From Rhodocyclaceae bacterium (GTDB lineage: Bacteria > Pseudomonadota > Gammaproteobacteria > Burkholderiales > Rhodocyclaceae), in the NCBI GenBank assembly GCA_023150275.1, contig JAKLLG010000017.1:1-64000 (forward strand): a stretch of DNA of 64,000 nt, read 5' to 3'. The position numbers and the translations under genes were made by a program. The notes under the pieces are model-generated. The model was not told the origin of the DNA. It saw only the letters and a list, made by a program, of their open reading frames with translations, and did not search any database. This document shows positions 26,449 to 34,972 of this stretch, piece after piece. Numbering within the stretch: the stretch's first letter is position 1; every line of letters begins with the position of its first letter.

Positions 26449-27378
26449 ATGACACGCCACCTGCTTCTCTCACTCGCCACGGCACTGCTCCTTGCCAGCG
26501 CCCCCGCCCGCGCCGTCGTTTCCGCCGACGGCAGCTACCCGGCCCTCGCCGACGCCAGCTTCCTCGACGGCATGGCCATGCTCATCTCCTACCGTAACGG
26601 CGGCGGCATCTCCGGCTGCTCCGGCAGCCTGCTCGCCGGCGGCAGCGCCGTACTCACCGCTGCACACTGCCTCACCGGTGCCGACGGCAAAGCCAGCACC
26701 TCGAAAATCTCCCTCTCCTGGAACGGCGGCGATACCACCCTCTGGTCCACGTCGTACAGCATCGCCCCCGGCTGGTCCGGCGACCTGGACGCCGGCAACG
26801 ATCTCGCCATCGTGCACCTCGCCACGCCCCTCACCGGCATCACCGCCTACGCACTCGCCGACACTGTCCCCACCGGCAGCCACATCCTCCTCGCCGGCTA
26901 CGGCAACCCCGGCAACGGTACCGACGGCAGCATTTCCGGCTTCGGCACCCTGCGCTACGGCTACAACGAATACGACGCCGACCCCGCCTTCCTCGCCGCC
27001 TACAGCAGCTCCGACAGCGGCGTGTTCCTCTACGACTTCGACGACGGCAGCGCCACCGCCAACGTCTTCGGCAGCACCGGCACCCCCCTCGAATCAATGA
27101 TCGCCTCGGGCGACTCCGGCGGCGCCAGCTTCATCTACCGCAACGGCAGCTGGCTGCTCGCCGGCGTGCACTCCTTTGGCGCCTGCCTCGATGCCGGCTG
27201 CACCCCCGACGCCATTTTCGGCAACCTCGGCGGCGACATCGCCGTGAGCGGCGCCATGGCCTCCTGGCTCAGCGCCTGGGTCACCACCGTGCCAGAGCCG
27301 GAAAACTGGGCACTGCTGCTGAGCGGGCTTATCCCGCTCGCCATCCGCGGCCGCCAGCGCCCGCAACGCGACACATGA
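26449..27378 (+). CDS. PEP-CTERM trypsin-like serine protease
   Basis: 309 residues: signal peptide (MTRHLLLSLATALLLASAPARA), an S1-family protease domain with catalytic His73 (VLTAAHC), Asp118 (GNDLAIVHL) and Ser223 (SGDSGGASF), then VPEPENWALLLSGLIPLAIRGRQRPQRDT as exosortase signal. All triad residues are present. It should act at the cell surface or in the matrix. Its place in the Fur-boxed operon right after the receptor suggests degradation of host or environmental proteins to release iron or heme; that is inference. Confidence 0.88.
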   Translation: MTRHLLLSLATALLLASAPARAVVSADGSYPALADASFLDGMAMLISYRNGGGISGCSGSLLAGGSAVLTAAHCLTGADGKASTSKISLSWNGGDTTLWSTSYSIAPGWSGDLDAGNDLAIVHLATPLTGITAYALADTVPTGSHILLAGYGNPGNGTDGSISGFGTLRYGYNEYDADPAFLAAYSSSDSGVFLYDFDDGSATANVFGSTGTPLESMIASGDSGGASFIYRNGSWLLAGVHSFGACLDAGCTPDAIFGNLGGDIAVSGAMASWLSAWVTTVPEPENWALLLSGLIPLAIRGRQRPQRDT

Positions 27379-27487
27379 AGATCGCCACACCCCTTACCGT
27401 TTCGCACCGCCGCGCGGCGCGAAACCATCCGCGCGCTCCCGCTCCGGCGCGTGGATGCAGTCAAGGAGCGTTCCCGGAGTACTCAAT

Positions 27488-28246
27488 ATGAAACTGAAAA
27501 CAATCCTCGCCCCAACGCTGCTCGCCCTCGGCCTCGCCCAATCGGCCTACGCCGCCGATGTCATCCAGGTCAGTGAAGACGTCATGACCTCGCCCTTCTT
27601 CACCGCCTACGGCGGCAACAACACCGTCCGCGGCTACGGTGTCGAAAGCGGTCGCCCCGTCCTGCGCGTTTCCAACGATGGCACCAACGGCATGACCGGC
27701 GCCGAAACCATCTATCTCTCCTTCAACTACGACTTCAGCGCCTACACCGGCCCGGTCACCGCCACCCTCACGATGCAAAGCACCGCCGGCGGTTTCGGTG
27801 CCGACGCCAGCCTCGCCAACCCCTTCCTCGTTTCCGCCCACGGCGTCGACGCCAACCCCTTCACCAGCATCATCGACAACACCAACACCGGCGGCAGCAC
27901 CAGCTGGCTCAACTTCTACAGCAACAACATCCTCGCCGCCGACGCTGCCGCACGCACCACCATCACCGGCGAAGGCGCCGTCAGCTTCGACGTCTCCGCC
28001 ATCGTCAACAGCTGGATCGCCGGCAGCAACAGCTTCCAGTTCATCGCGCTCACCGGCAAGAACGACGTCTCCGGCAATGATTTCCTGCACGGCTTTCTCA
28101 ACAACAACGATGGCGGCACCGCCATGGGCTACACCTTCCTCACCGTCGCTGCCGTGCCCGAGCCCGAAACCTACGCCATGCTGCTCGCCGGCCTCGGCCT
28201 GATGGGCAGCGTTGCCCGCCGCAGAAAGGCAGCCGCACAGGCCTGA
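27488..28246 (+). CDS. PEP-CTERM exported protein
   Basis: 252 residues: signal peptide (MKLKTILAPTLLALGLAQSAYA), a beta-sandwich-like body of unrecognised family (YLSFNYDFSAYTGPVTATLTM, VSFDVSAIVNSWIAGSNSFQF, the pattern of a carbohydrate-binding-like jelly roll) and VPEPETYAMLLAGLGLMGSVARRRKAAAQA. It lies 109 bp after the protease gene. Role unknown; a carbohydrate- or matrix-binding protein is possible. Confidence 0.83.
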   Translation: MKLKTILAPTLLALGLAQSAYAADVIQVSEDVMTSPFFTAYGGNNTVRGYGVESGRPVLRVSNDGTNGMTGAETIYLSFNYDFSAYTGPVTATLTMQSTAGGFGADASLANPFLVSAHGVDANPFTSIIDNTNTGGSTSWLNFYSNNILAADAAARTTITGEGAVSFDVSAIVNSWIAGSNSFQFIALTGKNDVSGNDFLHGFLNNNDGGTAMGYTFLTVAAVPEPETYAMLLAGLGLMGSVARRRKAAAQA

Positions 28247-28334
28247 TGCTGGTTGCCCACACGCCCCGCGCCGCGCACTGCAACACCGTGCGACGCGGGG
28301 CGCGACATCTGCAAGGACCCACGGAGAACCCCCC

Positions 28335-29531
28335 ATGAAACGCCTCGCCACCCTTTGCGGCACGCTCGCCACCGTGTTTGCAGCACTGGCCGCTCCGCCC
28401 GCGCACGCCATCGACATCCAGTTCGATTACACCTACGACACCCGCGGCTTCTTCACCGACCTCGTCACCGGCACCCCGATCACCGAGCGCCGCGCGCTGC
28501 TCGACCTCGCAGCCTCACACTACGAAAGCTTCAGCGACACCCTCGGCGCCATCAACCCGGCGACCGGCGACACCTGGTCCGTCACCTTCACCCACCCCAG
28601 CCTCGGTGGCAGGGCCGTCACCCTCAACAACCTCGATATTGCTGCCGACACCCTGCGCATCTACGTCGGCGGCTCCCCCTCCGCCCCCGGCGTGCTCGGC
28701 TTCGCCGGCACCGGCACCGTCAGCGCCAACGGCTCGGCAGGATTTGTAGACGCCGTGCTCACCCGCGGACAACAGAACGCCCTCGGACCCATCGCCACCG
28801 ACTATGGCACCTGGGGCGGCTACATCTGGTTCAACGCCGCCAACGACTGGTATTTCGGCAGCAGCGCCAACGGTCTGACACACGGGAATCCCGACTTCCT
28901 CACCACCGCCACGCACGAAATCGGCCACATCCTCGGCTTTGGCGAAGCCGACTCCTGGGCCGCGAAGATCGTGAACGGTTACTTCACCGGCACCGCCTCG
29001 ATCGCCGCCCACGGCACCCCCGTTCCCGTGGACAGCTTCGGCGCCCACTGGGCCGAAGGCACCTACAGCTACCGCGACGGTCTCTGGCAGGAAACGATGA
29101 TGGACCCCAGCACGCCCGCCGGCGAACGGCAGCTACCCACCGTGCTCGACTACGCCGGCTTCGCCGATATCGGCTGGCAAGTCACCGCAGTACCCGAACC
29201 GCACGAATGGGCGCTATACCTGAGCGGCCTGCTCATCCTTGTCCGGCGCGCACGACAACAAGCGCCTTGTGCACGGCACCATTCGCCGTCCACACCCGCA
29301 AAGTGGAAAAAAGCGGGCAAAACTACCACAGAAGTTGGGATTTCCTATGACCAAATGCATAGCCAGATTGGGCTATTTGCACGCGAAGCCTTGGCAGATA
29401 CCATCGCGGGTCCGGCTTTCCCGAGGCTCCTGCAAAAAGTTCTGAACAGAAGCGTGACGTTTTTCGCATTTCTGTCATCGGCAAAAGAGTACAATGCGAT
29501 GCCGCTGGCGTATTACAGCCGAAATACTTGA
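28335..29531 (+). CDS. PEP-CTERM metzincin-like metalloprotease with C-terminal run-on
   Basis: 398 residues: signal peptide, then a catalytic domain with HEIGHILGF (zinc ligands His194, His198, base Glu195), a Met-turn-like QETMMDP and the sorting signal VPEPHEWALYLSGLLILVRRARQQ (about 286-309). The residue at the usual third-ligand position is Glu rather than His or Asp. About 89 residues of low-similarity sequence follow the Arg cluster, and this run-on crosses the palindrome and -10 of the epsD promoter. The natural stop has probably been lost, or a frame error exists near 29265. It closes the module 2 gene row. Confidence 0.75.
   Translation: MKRLATLCGTLATVFAALAAPPAHAIDIQFDYTYDTRGFFTDLVTGTPITERRALLDLAASHYESFSDTLGAINPATGDTWSVTFTHPSLGGRAVTLNNLDIAADTLRIYVGGSPSAPGVLGFAGTGTVSANGSAGFVDAVLTRGQQNALGPIATDYGTWGGYIWFNAANDWYFGSSANGLTHGNPDFLTTATHEIGHILGFGEADSWAAKIVNGYFTGTASIAAHGTPVPVDSFGAHWAEGTYSYRDGLWQETMMDPSTPAGERQLPTVLDYAGFADIGWQVTAVPEPHEWALYLSGLLILVRRARQQAPCARHHSPSTPAKWKKAGKTTTEVGISYDQMHSQIGLFAREALADTIAGPAFPRLLQKVLNRSVTFFAFLSSAKEYNAMPLAYYSRNT
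29360..29404 (+). promoter_or_regulatory. TAG-N10-CTA palindrome (site 4) with -10 hexamer, epsD promoter
   Basis: TAGCCAGATTGGGCTA at 29360-29375, centre 29367.5, and TACCAT at 29399-29404, exactly 31.5 bp from the centre as at sites 2 and 3. It would drive epsD-epsE-epsF-epsG. A TACAAT at 29490-29495 is a possible second -10. Confidence 0.65.
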
Positions 29532-29582
29532 TTTAACGCGGCAAATTGCCGCAGCCCACCCAATTTTTGGAAGACACCAATC

Positions 29583-30560
29583 ATGCAAAAGCCGCGCATG
29601 AGCAGCAAGATTTTTCTCGGAATCGTCGTACTCCCGCTGACGCTCGGCCTCGCCGCCTGCGGCAGCAAGGAAGAAAAGAAACCTGCCAGCCAGGTGGCTG
29701 CCAAGGTCAACAACTCTGAAATCTCCGTACACCAGATCAACTACGTGCTCACGCGCAGCGGCGCCAACGCCGCCAACCCCGAGCAAGCCGCCAAGCTGCG
29801 CAAGGACGTGCTCGAAAAGCTGATCGACCAGCAACTCGCCGTCGACATGGCCGTCGAGAAAAAGCTCGACCGCTCGCCCGAAGTGATGTCCGCGCTCGAA
29901 GCCGCCCGCCGCGAAATCCTCGCCCGCGCCTACGCCGAACAGATCGCCGGCGCCCAGCAAAAGCCCACCGTCGACGAAGCGCGCGACTACTACGCAAAGA
30001 ACCCCGCCCTCTTCGCCGAGCGCCGCATTTTCAGCATGCAGGAAATCATCGTTCCCGAAAGCGCCGGCACCGCTGCCGCACTGCGCGAGATGGTTGCCGC
30101 CAACAAATCGATGGAAGAGATCGCCCGTTTCCTCAAGGGCAAGGACATCAAGTTCGCCGGCAACGCCGCCACCCGCCCGGCCGAGCAGATTCCGCTCGAA
30201 CTCCTGCCCAAGGTGCACGCCCTCAAGGACGGCCAGGCCATCGTGCTCGAAAACGGCAACGCCCTCACCGTGATGCGCCTCGCTGCCTCGCAGAGCCAGC
30301 CCGTCAACGCCGACCAGGCCCTGCCGCGCATCCAGCAATTCCTCGCCAACCAGCGCGCCGGCGAAGCCACCGGCAAGGAAATGAAAGCCCTGCGCGACAA
30401 GGCCCAGATCAGCTACGTGGGCGATTTCGCACAGAGCGCCCCGGCCGTCCAGGCCGCCGCCCCCGCAGCCACGCCGGCCGCCAAGCCTGCCGCACCGGCT
30501 GCGGCTGCCAAAGACCCCGCCGCCAGCGCCATCGAAAAAGGCGTCGCCGGGCTCAAGTAA
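29583..30560 (+). CDS. epsD: EpsD-family peptidyl-prolyl isomerase lipoprotein
   Basis: 325 residues with a lipoprotein signal (LTLGLAAC, lipidated Cys), a SurA/PrsA-like N-terminal helical region (VNNSEISVHQINYVL, LRKDVLEKLIDQQLAVDMAVEKK) and a parvulin-type C-terminal part, ending in an Ala/Pro-rich tail. Matches EpsD (TIGR02922) of exosortase loci. It probably helps fold or assemble the envelope parts of the export machinery. It is the first gene of the epsD-E-F-G operon. Confidence 0.88.
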   Translation: MQKPRMSSKIFLGIVVLPLTLGLAACGSKEEKKPASQVAAKVNNSEISVHQINYVLTRSGANAANPEQAAKLRKDVLEKLIDQQLAVDMAVEKKLDRSPEVMSALEAARREILARAYAEQIAGAQQKPTVDEARDYYAKNPALFAERRIFSMQEIIVPESAGTAAALREMVAANKSMEEIARFLKGKDIKFAGNAATRPAEQIPLELLPKVHALKDGQAIVLENGNALTVMRLAASQSQPVNADQALPRIQQFLANQRAGEATGKEMKALRDKAQISYVGDFAQSAPAVQAAAPAATPAAKPAAPAAAAKDPAASAIEKGVAGLK

Positions 30561-30599
30561 CACCGGCGCCCACCGCCCAACCGCACGCAGGGAGATCGC

Positions 30600-31406
30600 A
30601 TGACTCGTCGTTTGCTCCAGTTCATCACCGCCATGGCGCTCGCCGCCGCCGCATCGCTCGCCTTCGCCCAGGACAAGGCGGGCGACTACCCGCTCGGCGC
30701 CGGTGACGCCATCCGCATCCAGGTCTTCCAGAACCCGGATCTCACGATCGAAACCCGCGTCTCCGAAAGCGGCACCGTCACCTACCCGCTGATCGGCAGC
30801 GTCGAACTCGGCGGCCTGCCCATCGCCGCCGCCGAAAAGAAGATCGCCACCGCGCTCAAGGAAGGCGGCTTCGTGCAGCAGCCGCAGGTCAACATCGTGC
30901 TCATCCAGGTGCGCGGCAACCAGATCGCCGTGCTCGGGCAGGTGAACCGCCCCGGCCGCTTCCCGCTCGAAACCACCAACACCCGCGTCAGCGACATGCT
31001 CGCCGCCGCCGGGGGTGCCACAGCCGGCGGCGACGACGTCGCCATCGTCACCGGCATGCGCAACGGCAAGGCCTTCCGCAAGCTGGTCGACATTCCCGCC
31101 CTCTACCTCAACGAGGGCTCCGCCGACGACATCACCCTGCAGGGCGGCGACGCAATCTACGTCCACCGCGCCCCCGTCTTCTACATCTACGGCGAAGCCC
31201 AGCGCCCCGGCGCCTACCGCATCGAACGCGGCATGACCATCATGCAGGCCCTCGCCCAGGGCGGCGGCCCCACCATGCGCGGCAGCGAATGGCGCCTGCG
31301 CCTGCACCGCAAGAACGGCAGCGGCGCCGTTGAACAGCTCTCCCCCGAAATGACCGATCTCGTGCAGCCCAACGACGTGATCTACGTGCGCGAAAGCCTG
31401 TTCTAA
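30600..31406 (+). CDS. epsE: Polysaccharide export protein EpsE (Wza-type)
   Basis: 268 residues: signal peptide (ending SLAFAQ), a polysaccharide export domain (DYPLGAGDAIRIQVFQNPDLTIETRVSESGTVTYPLIG, seen as the conserved start) and two SLBB repeats (QIAVLGQVNRPGRFPLE, FYIYGEAQRPGAYRIERGMTIMQALAQGGG). It forms the periplasmic/outer-membrane channel part of EPS export. There is no lipobox, unlike classical Wza. GGAGA precedes the start. Confidence 0.93.
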   Translation: MTRRLLQFITAMALAAAASLAFAQDKAGDYPLGAGDAIRIQVFQNPDLTIETRVSESGTVTYPLIGSVELGGLPIAAAEKKIATALKEGGFVQQPQVNIVLIQVRGNQIAVLGQVNRPGRFPLETTNTRVSDMLAAAGGATAGGDDVAIVTGMRNGKAFRKLVDIPALYLNEGSADDITLQGGDAIYVHRAPVFYIYGEAQRPGAYRIERGMTIMQALAQGGGPTMRGSEWRLRLHRKNGSGAVEQLSPEMTDLVQPNDVIYVRESLF

Positions 31407-31428
31407 GGCACGGAAGGAACCCGGCACC

Positions 31429-32838
31429 ATGACCCTGCAACAATTCCTGCTCATTCTGCGCGCGCGTGCGCGGATCGCGCTTTATGTCTTCCTCGGTACC
31501 GTGCTGACCACGCTCGTCGTCAGCCTCGTCATGCCCAAGTCCTACACGGCCTCCACTGCCGTCGTCATCGACGTCAAGTCGCCCGACCCGGTGGCTGGCA
31601 TGGTGCTGCCCGGACTGATGACTCCCGGCTACATGGCCACGCAGGTCGACATCATCAACAGCGACCGCGTCGCCCAGCGCGTGGTCAAGCTGCTCAAGCT
31701 CGACGAAAACCCCACCATCAAGGAACAGTGGCAGGAAGCCACCGAAGGCAAGGGCAGCGTCACCGTCTGGCTGGCCGAACTGCTGCAGAAAAAGCTCGAC
31801 GTGAAGCCCTCGCGCGAAAGCAACGTCATCAACATCGGGTACAGCGGTGCCGACCCCGGTTTCGCCGCGGCGATTGCCAACGCCTTCGCCCGCGCCTATA
31901 TCGACGTGAACCTCGAACTCAAGGTGGAACCCGCCAAGCAATACGCCAGCTGGTTCGACGAGCAGGTGCGCCAGCACCGCGACAAGCTCGAAGCCGCGCA
32001 GGCCGCACTCTCCGCCTACCAGCAGAAGACCGGCATCGTCGCCACTGACGAACGCCTCGACTACGAAACCGCCAAGCTCAACGAAATCTCCACCCAGCTC
32101 ACCATCGCCCAAGGGCAGACCGCCGACAGCGCCAGCAAGCAAAAATCCGCCGGCGGCTCCGATACCCTGGTCGAAGTGATGCAGAACCCGCTGATCAACA
32201 ACCTCAAGGCCGATCTCGCGCGGCTGGAGGCCAAGCATCAGGAAACCAGCGTCAACCTCGGCAAGAACCACCCGCAGGTGCAGCGCATGGAAAGCGAGAT
32301 CGATTCGCTCAAGGGCAAGATCGCCAGCGAAACGCGCAAGGTGTCCACCAGCCTCGGCACCTCCGTCACCGTTGGCAAGCAGAAGGAAAAGGAACTGCTC
32401 GAAGCGATCGCAGCGCAGAAAAAGAAAGTACTCGAACTCGGCTCGCAGCGCGACGAACTCAGCGTGCTGAAGCGCGACGTCGAAACCGCCCAGCGCGCCT
32501 TTGAGGCCGTCAGCCAGCGTTCGGCGCAGACCCGTCTCGAAGCGCAATCGGTGCAGACCAACATTGCTCTGCTCAACCCGGCCGTTGAGCCGATGGCACC
32601 GTCGAAGCCCAAGATCCTGCTCAACATGCTCGTCTCGATCTTCCTCGGCACACTGCTCGGCGTGGGCGTTGCGCTCATGCTCGAACTCGGCAACCGCCGC
32701 GTGCGCTCGGCCGAAGACATCGTTGAAACCATCGACCTGCCGGTGCTCGCCAGCATTGCCTCCACGCTGCCGCCGCCGACGCTGCTGCAGACGATCAAAT
32801 CCTTCTTCCAGTTCCGCCGCAAGCCGGCTGCTGTCTGA
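31429..32838 (+). CDS. epsF: Chain-length determinant protein EpsF (Wzz/PCP type)
   Basis: A 469-residue inner-membrane polysaccharide co-polymerase. Two membrane helices flank a long periplasmic part: N-terminal helix (about 14-35) and C-terminal helix (about 398-420, LVSIFLGTLLGVGVALMLEL), with coiled coils between (about 180-210 and 315-365) and the proline-rich PAVEPMAPSKPKILLN before the second helix. It works with EpsG to set chain length and drive export. Confidence 0.93.
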   Translation: MTLQQFLLILRARARIALYVFLGTVLTTLVVSLVMPKSYTASTAVVIDVKSPDPVAGMVLPGLMTPGYMATQVDIINSDRVAQRVVKLLKLDENPTIKEQWQEATEGKGSVTVWLAELLQKKLDVKPSRESNVINIGYSGADPGFAAAIANAFARAYIDVNLELKVEPAKQYASWFDEQVRQHRDKLEAAQAALSAYQQKTGIVATDERLDYETAKLNEISTQLTIAQGQTADSASKQKSAGGSDTLVEVMQNPLINNLKADLARLEAKHQETSVNLGKNHPQVQRMESEIDSLKGKIASETRKVSTSLGTSVTVGKQKEKELLEAIAAQKKKVLELGSQRDELSVLKRDVETAQRAFEAVSQRSAQTRLEAQSVQTNIALLNPAVEPMAPSKPKILLNMLVSIFLGTLLGVGVALMLELGNRRVRSAEDIVETIDLPVLASIASTLPPPTLLQTIKSFFQFRRKPAAV

Positions 32839-32865
32839 ACGCCGCGAAGAACCCCGGAGCCCGCC

Positions 32866-33753
32866 ATGAACATGCTCGACCCCACCGAACTCGTCGCCAA
32901 GGCCGCTGCGCAACCCACCGCCGGCCCCTCGATCGGCGCCATTCTCATCGACGCCGGCCGCCTCTCCGCCGAAGGCGCCGAGCAGATTCTGCGCGTGCAG
33001 AAGGAGCAGGGCCTGCGCTTCGGCGATGCCGCCCTGCAGCTCGGCCTGCTCAGCGAAGACGACATCCGCTACGCGCTCTCGCGCCAGTTCGACTACCCCT
33101 ACCTGCAGGCCGGCGACGCCAGCCTCAGCCATGAACTCGTTGCCGCCTACAAGCCCTTCAGCCACACCGTGGAGCACCTGCGCGCCCTGCGCAGCCAGCT
33201 CATGTTGCGCTGGCTGGACACCGCCATCGGCCGCAAGGCGCTCGCCGTGCTCAGCCCCGGCACCGGCGAAGGCTGCAGCTTCATTGCCGCCAACCTTGCC
33301 GTCGTCTTCTCGCAGCTGGGCGAGCGCACGCTGCTCATCGACGCTAACCTGCGCGACCCGCGCCAGCACCAGCTGTTCAAGCTCACCGGCAGCGCCGGCC
33401 TTTCCGGCATGCTCGCCGGCCGCGCCGGCCCCGAGGCCGTGCTGCGCATCAACTCGCTGGTCGGCCTCTCCGTACTGCCCGCCGGCGCCGTGCCGCCCAA
33501 CCCGCAGGAACTGCTTGGCCGCCCGGCCTTCAACGACATCCTCACCAACCTGGGCAAGGATTTCGACGTCATCCTCATCGACACCCCGGCCGCTGCCGGC
33601 TACGCCGACGCGCAGACCATTGCCGCCCGCGCCGGCGCCGCCCTCATGGTGGCCCGCAAGAACCAGAGCGCCCTGCCGATCATGAGCCGCATCACCCGCA
33701 GCCTGCAGGATTCCGGCGTCACCCTCGTCGGCGCCGTGCTCAACGACGCGTGA
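32866..33753 (+). CDS. epsG: EpsG, chain-length-determinant-associated tyrosine-kinase-like ATPase
   Basis: 295 residues. The N-terminal part (about 1-95) resembles the GspE/MshE-type small domain (IGAILIDAGRLSAEGAEQILRVQKEQGLRFGDAALQLGLL), and the C-terminal part is a BY-kinase/ParA-like domain with LLIDANLRDPRQHQLF and VILIDTPAAAGYADAQTIA. The Walker A position reads SPGTGEGCSFIAANLA, so the invariant Lys is Cys, and there is no C-terminal tyrosine cluster. EpsG proteins are known to depart from canonical BY kinases here. It partners EpsF. Confidence 0.88.
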   Translation: MNMLDPTELVAKAAAQPTAGPSIGAILIDAGRLSAEGAEQILRVQKEQGLRFGDAALQLGLLSEDDIRYALSRQFDYPYLQAGDASLSHELVAAYKPFSHTVEHLRALRSQLMLRWLDTAIGRKALAVLSPGTGEGCSFIAANLAVVFSQLGERTLLIDANLRDPRQHQLFKLTGSAGLSGMLAGRAGPEAVLRINSLVGLSVLPAGAVPPNPQELLGRPAFNDILTNLGKDFDVILIDTPAAAGYADAQTIAARAGAALMVARKNQSALPIMSRITRSLQDSGVTLVGAVLNDA

Positions 33754-33799
33754 TGCAGCATGCAAGGGTGCGAATTCACTTCTCCTGCAGACGCATATT

Positions 33800-33837
33800 G
33801 TTCTAAAATCAAGAACAGTCGTTCTAATTTTAAGAAC
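33800..33837 (+). promoter_or_regulatory. Tandem operators before the MNT/HEPN pair
   Basis: GTTCTAAAATCAAGAAC (33800-33816) and GTTCTAATTTTAAGAAC (33821-33837) are two 17-bp palindrome-like boxes whose starts are 21 bp apart (two helical turns), ending 3 bp before the start codon. Likely bound by the winged helix of the gene that follows. Confidence 0.72.
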
Positions 33838-33840
33838 ACC

Positions 33841-34440
33841 ATGGATACCGCCGCCACCACGCTTTTTGGAAAAACACGCCAGGCCGTGCTCGTACAGCTC
33901 TTTGAGCAGCCGGAATCGCCGTTATACCTGCGCGAAATTTCGCGGCTCACCGGCATCAGCCCCGGCGCGTTGCAGCACGAGTTGAATCAGCTGCTCAAGG
34001 CCGACCTGATCCTGCGCGAAGAAGACGGCAACCGCGTTGCCTACCGGGCCAATACCGCACACCCGATCTTCAGCGAACTGCGAAGCATCGTGCAAAAGAC
34101 TTGCGGCCTGCCCACGCGCATTCGCAGTGCGCTTGCGTCGCTGGTCGATTTGATCGATTTCGCCGCCATTTATGGCTCTGTCGCCAAAGGCACCAGCCAC
34201 GCACGCAGCGATGTCGATCTGCTCGTTGTTGGCAGCGTCAAGTTGCCGGAACTGCTCGCGCACCTGCACCCGGTGGAGCAGCAAGTCGGTCGCGAGGTCA
34301 GCGTACGCCTCTACAGCGCGAAGGACTTCGCGGCACGCCGCAAGAAGGGGGATACCTTCCTCACAGGCGTACTCGACGGCCCGCTGATAGTTCTGGCCGG
34401 AAACGATGATCCGGAAAAAGGCGCCAGCCATGACGCTTGA
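33841..34440 (+). CDS. Winged-helix/MNT nucleotidyltransferase (antitoxin-like)
   Basis: 199 residues: N-terminal winged helix (about 8-75, YLREISRLTGISPGALQHELNQLLKADLILREEDGNRVAYRAN, seen in parts) and a minimal nucleotidyltransferase domain with GSVAKGTSHARSDVDLLVVG, the GSxxxG...SDxDLxV active-site pattern. Such proteins in pairs with HEPN proteins act as antitoxins that AMPylate the HEPN toxin (type VII systems). It overlaps the next gene by 11 bp. The start at 33841 lies right after the operators; the longer frame from 33760 would contain them. Confidence 0.78.
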   Translation: MDTAATTLFGKTRQAVLVQLFEQPESPLYLREISRLTGISPGALQHELNQLLKADLILREEDGNRVAYRANTAHPIFSELRSIVQKTCGLPTRIRSALASLVDLIDFAAIYGSVAKGTSHARSDVDLLVVGSVKLPELLAHLHPVEQQVGREVSVRLYSAKDFAARRKKGDTFLTGVLDGPLIVLAGNDDPEKGASHDA

Positions 34441-34867
34441 AAACCTGATCGGCAAGGGCTTGCAACGGGAACCCGCAAGCGCCGTGGAGATTCGCCGTTT
34501 TCTCGACAAGATCGCAACCAAGCTGAACGACGCACAAAGCCAGCAGATCAGCCTGGACACCCGCTTTGATACCGCCTACGAAGCACTGCTGCAGATCGGC
34601 CTCGTTGCTCTGCGTGCCAATGGTTTGCGACCCGATTCTCGCGGCGGGCACCACTTGCTGGCGTTACAGACGCTCAACAAATCGATTGGCTACCCGCAGG
34701 ATCGCCTGCGCCTGCTCGACGAGTTTCGCCGGCAACGCGCTGCCGGGCTCTACGACGGGTCATTCGACCCCAGCCAGGCAGAAGTCGAAGCCATCCTCGA
34801 CACAGTGGCCGACCTCAAGCAACACCTCGAACAATGGCTGCAGGCGCAGCATCCGGAGTTGATCTGA
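34430..34867 (+). CDS. HEPN-like partner protein (putative toxin)
   Basis: A 145-residue all-helical protein: MTLENLIGKGLQREPAS, RFDTAYEALLQIGLVALRANGLRP and GGHHLLALQTLNKSIG. The Arg-x6-His around RPDSRGGH recalls the R-x4-6-H ribonuclease motif of HEPN domains. Gene overlap with an MNT protein supports a MNT/HEPN toxin-antitoxin pair. Function is inferred from the pairing; the similarity to HEPN is by pattern only. Confidence 0.65.
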   Translation: MTLENLIGKGLQREPASAVEIRRFLDKIATKLNDAQSQQISLDTRFDTAYEALLQIGLVALRANGLRPDSRGGHHLLALQTLNKSIGYPQDRLRLLDEFRRQRAAGLYDGSFDPSQAEVEAILDTVADLKQHLEQWLQAQHPELI

Positions 34868-34907
34868 ATGCGCACACTGCCGATCTCGACTAACCACGTA
34901 CCCCTCG

Positions 34908-34933
34908 TCATCCCGGCGAAAGCCGGGATCCAG
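34908..34933 (+). repeat. REP-like hairpin repeat
   Basis: TCATCCCGGCGAAAGCCGGGATCCAG: ATCCCGGC pairs with GCCGGGAT around GAAA. A related sequence recurs at 59972-59998. Typical of dispersed extragenic repeats. Confidence 0.75.
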
Positions 34934-34972
34934 TGCGTGCACTATTTCTGGATTCCGGCGTATGCGGCACCC

